Below are positions 61,781-64,000 of a stretch of 64,000 nucleotides of DNA, in pieces. The stretch comes from a virus, in the IMG/VR virus record IMGVR_UViG_3300025096_000010, positions 1 to 64,000 of that record; one strand, written 5' to 3'. Position numbers and translations under genes: made by a program. Under the pieces are notes generated by a model, which saw only the letters and a list, made by a program, of their open reading frames with translations, did not search any database and had not been told where the DNA came from. Within the stretch, counting starts at the first letter, position 1. Every line of letters begins with the position of its first letter.

Positions 61781-63241
61781 ATGGCTACTAAGAAGAAACC
61801 GCGCCGGATTACCCAAGAAGAACTCGCGGGGATGCACTACGATCCCGTGGAGAAGGTATATTATGACACCTCGGAGCTTGAGGAGCGTGGCATGGAGGTG
61901 CCCGAGTGGGCTAGAGGAGGTGGCGACAAGACGTCTAAAGACTTTAGCCCTACCCATGAACTGTCCGAATCGGGCAGAATCGTCCCCATCGGCGGCGAAC
62001 CTGACTCGTATGACCCCGCCGTCGCCCGAGGGGGTGGTGAATTTTATGCCCCTCCCGAAGGCGAGCCAGTCTGGCAAGAAAAAGATGCTGACGGTAACGT
62101 AACGTACACGGAGTATGCTCCGGGGTCCGAGGCGCGGAAGGTCCGCTTTGAAAGTAGAGCCGAGCTTAAACAAGAGCTGGAACGACGTAGGGTACAGGGG
62201 GAGTTTCCCCGCGGAAGAGGGGGGCTGTATGGTCTCATCCCTTATGCCGATTACGAAAAACAGCGGGAAGAAGAACTAGCTAGAGAACGAGCCGACCGGC
62301 TTGAAGCAAAGGTCGAGAAACTAGGTCCTGTTGCTGCGCGGGAGGATGTTGAAACCCCTACAGATAAAGCACCATCGACGCCGGTACCTGATAAACCCGT
62401 TAAGGATGACGGTGCAAGTGCCGCCGCCGACGACGAGGGCATTACTGAGCAGGAGCGCGCCGAGAGAAGTGGATTTCCAAAGGGACACCCCAGCGGTAAA
62501 GAACCCAAAACCGAGTATAAGCCCGAGCCCGAATCCCCGACGACTAAAAAGGCCAAATCTCGACCACCGGAAGATAAACCGGAGTCGACGCAGCTGGCTG
62601 TTGGAGACGTCGTTGAAGAGCGCGATTTCGACCCGCTTGATAAAGAACTGACCGCTGAAGAGCGAGAGAAGATCGAGGCCGGGTTGGCCGAATTGGACGA
62701 TAAGGTTGGTCCGTTGGAGGATGCTATGCAAGCCGTTGAGGAAGAGCCCGACACAATTACTGTTGGCGAAAAGGGAGAAAGCCGCGAAGGAGAAAGCCGC
62801 GAAAGGGGGGATGAGATTACCCTAACCGAACTCAACCCATCACAGGAAATACCAGAATCCCCCGATGACCCAGAGCTTACGGATGTGGAGTTGGCAGTGG
62901 AGCCCCCCGAACCCCCGATGGAGGCCGCGGCTGAAGACACCCCCGCAGCCGGTGAGATCCCACCACTTCCTGAAGCGGAGGAAGATGGATTAACAGCTGA
63001 GGAGATAGCGGTGCTTGCTGCAAAAGAATTCCCCGACAACGGGATGGAGTACCTTGAGCCTATTTTTGAGGCTTCCGTATTCAAGCATAAGTATAACGCC
63101 AACGACCCGAGGGACCGAGCACAGATGGAATTCCTGATAAACTTCTTCATTAGGGAGGGGCTTCCCCTCACGCCCACAATAGAGGGCGATCTAGCTGAAA
63201 AGGCTGTTAATGAATTTTATGGAGCAGAAGAAGCCAAGTAA
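61781..63241 (+). CDS. acidic, largely disordered protein, 486 aa
   Basis: A basic start (ATKKKPRRITQEEL), a compact Tyr-rich segment (about 18-45), then about 350 residues of low-complexity Glu/Pro/Asp/Ser sequence, including a direct repeat GESRE. The last 75 residues form a helical domain (IAVLAAKEFPDNGMEYLEPIF, AQMEFLINFFIREG). No family recognised. In this position it may be a head-completion, internal or second scaffold-like protein. Long antisense ORFs here are composition effects. Confidence 0.7.
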   Translation: MATKKKPRRITQEELAGMHYDPVEKVYYDTSELEERGMEVPEWARGGGDKTSKDFSPTHELSESGRIVPIGGEPDSYDPAVARGGGEFYAPPEGEPVWQEKDADGNVTYTEYAPGSEARKVRFESRAELKQELERRRVQGEFPRGRGGLYGLIPYADYEKQREEELARERADRLEAKVEKLGPVAAREDVETPTDKAPSTPVPDKPVKDDGASAAADDEGITEQERAERSGFPKGHPSGKEPKTEYKPEPESPTTKKAKSRPPEDKPESTQLAVGDVVEERDFDPLDKELTAEEREKIEAGLAELDDKVGPLEDAMQAVEEEPDTITVGEKGESREGESRERGDEITLTELNPSQEIPESPDDPELTDVELAVEPPEPPMEAAAEDTPAAGEIPPLPEAEEDGLTAEEIAVLAAKEFPDNGMEYLEPIFEASVFKHKYNANDPRDRAQMEFLINFFIREGLPLTPTIEGDLAEKAVNEFYGAEEAK

Positions 63242-63281
63242 ATCACTCTTGAAACCCAACCCCCACCCTGTATCCTGAGTC

Positions 63282-63689
63282 ATGGCCGCTAAATCAGTAA
63301 CACATTCAGTTTCCCTCGCTGTGGGGAATATCGCACTAGCCCTCAGTGATTCCCAGACCGCTGCTTCAGACCCCACTAACTTTGTATTGGGGGACCAACG
63401 AGTAGGTGCTGTTACTCCCCTTTATATAGGGGGATCATCGAGCAAACCGTCAACTATTGGTGATGTAGAAGTCTCTGGCCATAAAGTTTTGTTGCTACTG
63501 CGAAATGAAACCGCAGCAGGTGGGGGGGACTTAAAAGTATCCCTTTATGACGGTTCTCCTGATTATGAGCTAGAAATAAAACCCCAACAAATAAACCTGC
63601 TAACGGTCAAGGATTTGGATGAGGTGGTAGTTCTTTCTTCTTCGGGAAACTGCGACTTTAACTACATGGCCATTCAGATAGACGAATAA
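63282..63689 (+). CDS. small structural protein, 135 aa
   Basis: A beta-rich protein (VSLAVGNIALALSD, HKVLLLLRNETA, GDLKVSLYDG, DEVVVLSSSGNCDFNYMAIQ) of the type seen among virion proteins downstream of capsid genes. No catalytic motif or signal. It is likely to be a head or head-tail surface protein. The 40-bp gap upstream has no terminator. Confidence 0.65.
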   Translation: MAAKSVTHSVSLAVGNIALALSDSQTAASDPTNFVLGDQRVGAVTPLYIGGSSSKPSTIGDVEVSGHKVLLLLRNETAAGGGDLKVSLYDGSPDYELEIKPQQINLLTVKDLDEVVVLSSSGNCDFNYMAIQIDE

Positions 63690-63706
63690 TTCAGCAACCA
63701 ACAATC

Positions 63707-64000
63707 ATGGCAACCAACAATGTCGAAAAACAATCCTTCGGGGAAGCAGGAGGCGCTTATGTTACAGGAACAACAGCCGTTACGGGGCAGTTCTGCGCGA
63801 TTACATCTCTGGATGATGCAACTTTTTTCAGTGCACTCACATGGCCCGAGATAAACAAGCATAGAGATGGGTCAGCTAATTCCACTGGAACGGATGATCT
63901 ATTAACCGCCTCAGAAACTATTCCCAAAGGAATAACTATTTACGGCCAGATAACAGGCTTCCAGCTTGGTGCTGGCAGGGTAATAGCTTATAACGCAGCC
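63707..64000 (+). CDS. structural protein, 3' end outside window
   Basis: The frame is open from the ATG at 63707 to the window edge (98 codons). It begins MATNNVEKQSFGEAGG and continues as beta-rich sequence (TTAVTGQFCAITSLDDATFF, TIPKGITIYGQITGF), the pattern of small virion proteins often encoded next to capsid genes. The start follows CAACCAACAATC, the A/C leader common in this genome. Function unknown. Confidence 0.65.
   Translation, partial: MATNNVEKQSFGEAGGAYVTGTTAVTGQFCAITSLDDATFFSALTWPEINKHRDGSANSTGTDDLLTASETIPKGITIYGQITGFQLGAGRVIAYNAA

Noticed and set aside
62251-63177. 308-codon minus-strand ORF opposite the acidic 486-aa gene
   Set aside because: Almost pure Ser/Gly/Val low-complexity sequence, the mirror of Glu/Pro/Asp codons; no start signals.

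Overview
The window is the interior of a double-stranded DNA tailed bacteriophage genome (Caudoviricetes). Visible hallmarks are a large terminase (23205-24989), a long podovirus-type portal (55372-57588), scaffold and major capsid genes (58198-61071), tail adhesins, a lysis cassette and a phage DNA polymerase. No tail sheath, tape-measure protein, integrase, repressor or RNA polymerase was recognised. A 13.3-kb gene for a giant membrane-active protein, beside other charged helical proteins, suggests a podovirus-like particle with ejection proteins. The Rz/Rz1-like spanin pair and lipoproteins point to a Gram-negative host. Most genes lack a Shine-Dalgarno sequence, and many starts follow an A/C-rich AACCA(A) leader, as expected for hosts such as Bacteroidota that do not depend on Shine-Dalgarno pairing; the host itself cannot be named. 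The first and last genes run off the window, so the genome is larger than 64 kb or circularly permuted.

Layout: (1) 1-13.3 kb, plus strand: tail and adhesion proteins (LamG repeats, beta-helix, a protein with three long tandem repeats, two paralogues), a ParB-like protein, a neck-like protein, then lysis genes (two holin candidates, nested spanins, an amidase, a small zincin, a GH24 lysozyme) and a PD-(D/E)XK nuclease. (2) 13.2-23.2 kb, minus strand: replication and recombination genes (primase-SF3 helicase, family A polymerase, possible ssDNA-binding protein, Cas4-like Fe-S exonuclease, SF2 helicase, RuvC-like resolvase) ending with a probable small terminase. (3) 23.2-40.4 kb, plus strand: large terminase, two coiled-coil proteins and the 4448-residue giant protein. 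(4) 40.4-53.5 kb, minus strand: an accessory block of about 30 small genes. Its core is a DUF3150-like protein, a MoxR-type AAA+ ATPase and an HExxH metallopeptidase-vWA protein, with a metallophosphoesterase upstream. From 49.6 kb upward it becomes a patchwork of tiny ORFs, broken frames and strong hairpins. (5) 53.7-55.3 kb: small basic and DNA-binding-like genes, inverted repeats, one tRNA-Trp, a lipoprotein and a membrane micropeptide. (6) 55.4-64 kb, plus strand: portal, a DUF1599 protein, scaffold, capsid and further structural genes.

How they work together: blocks 2 and 3 replicate, resolve and package DNA; blocks 6 and 1 build the head, tail and lysis machinery; the giant protein is probably packaged and ejected. 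Block 4 is the least explained part. Its AAA+/vWA/zincin triad looks like a phage-borne remodelling or proteolysis system of unknown target, and it is the best candidate for an undescribed system here. The frame-disrupted, hairpin-rich 49.6-53.7 kb stretch is the second.
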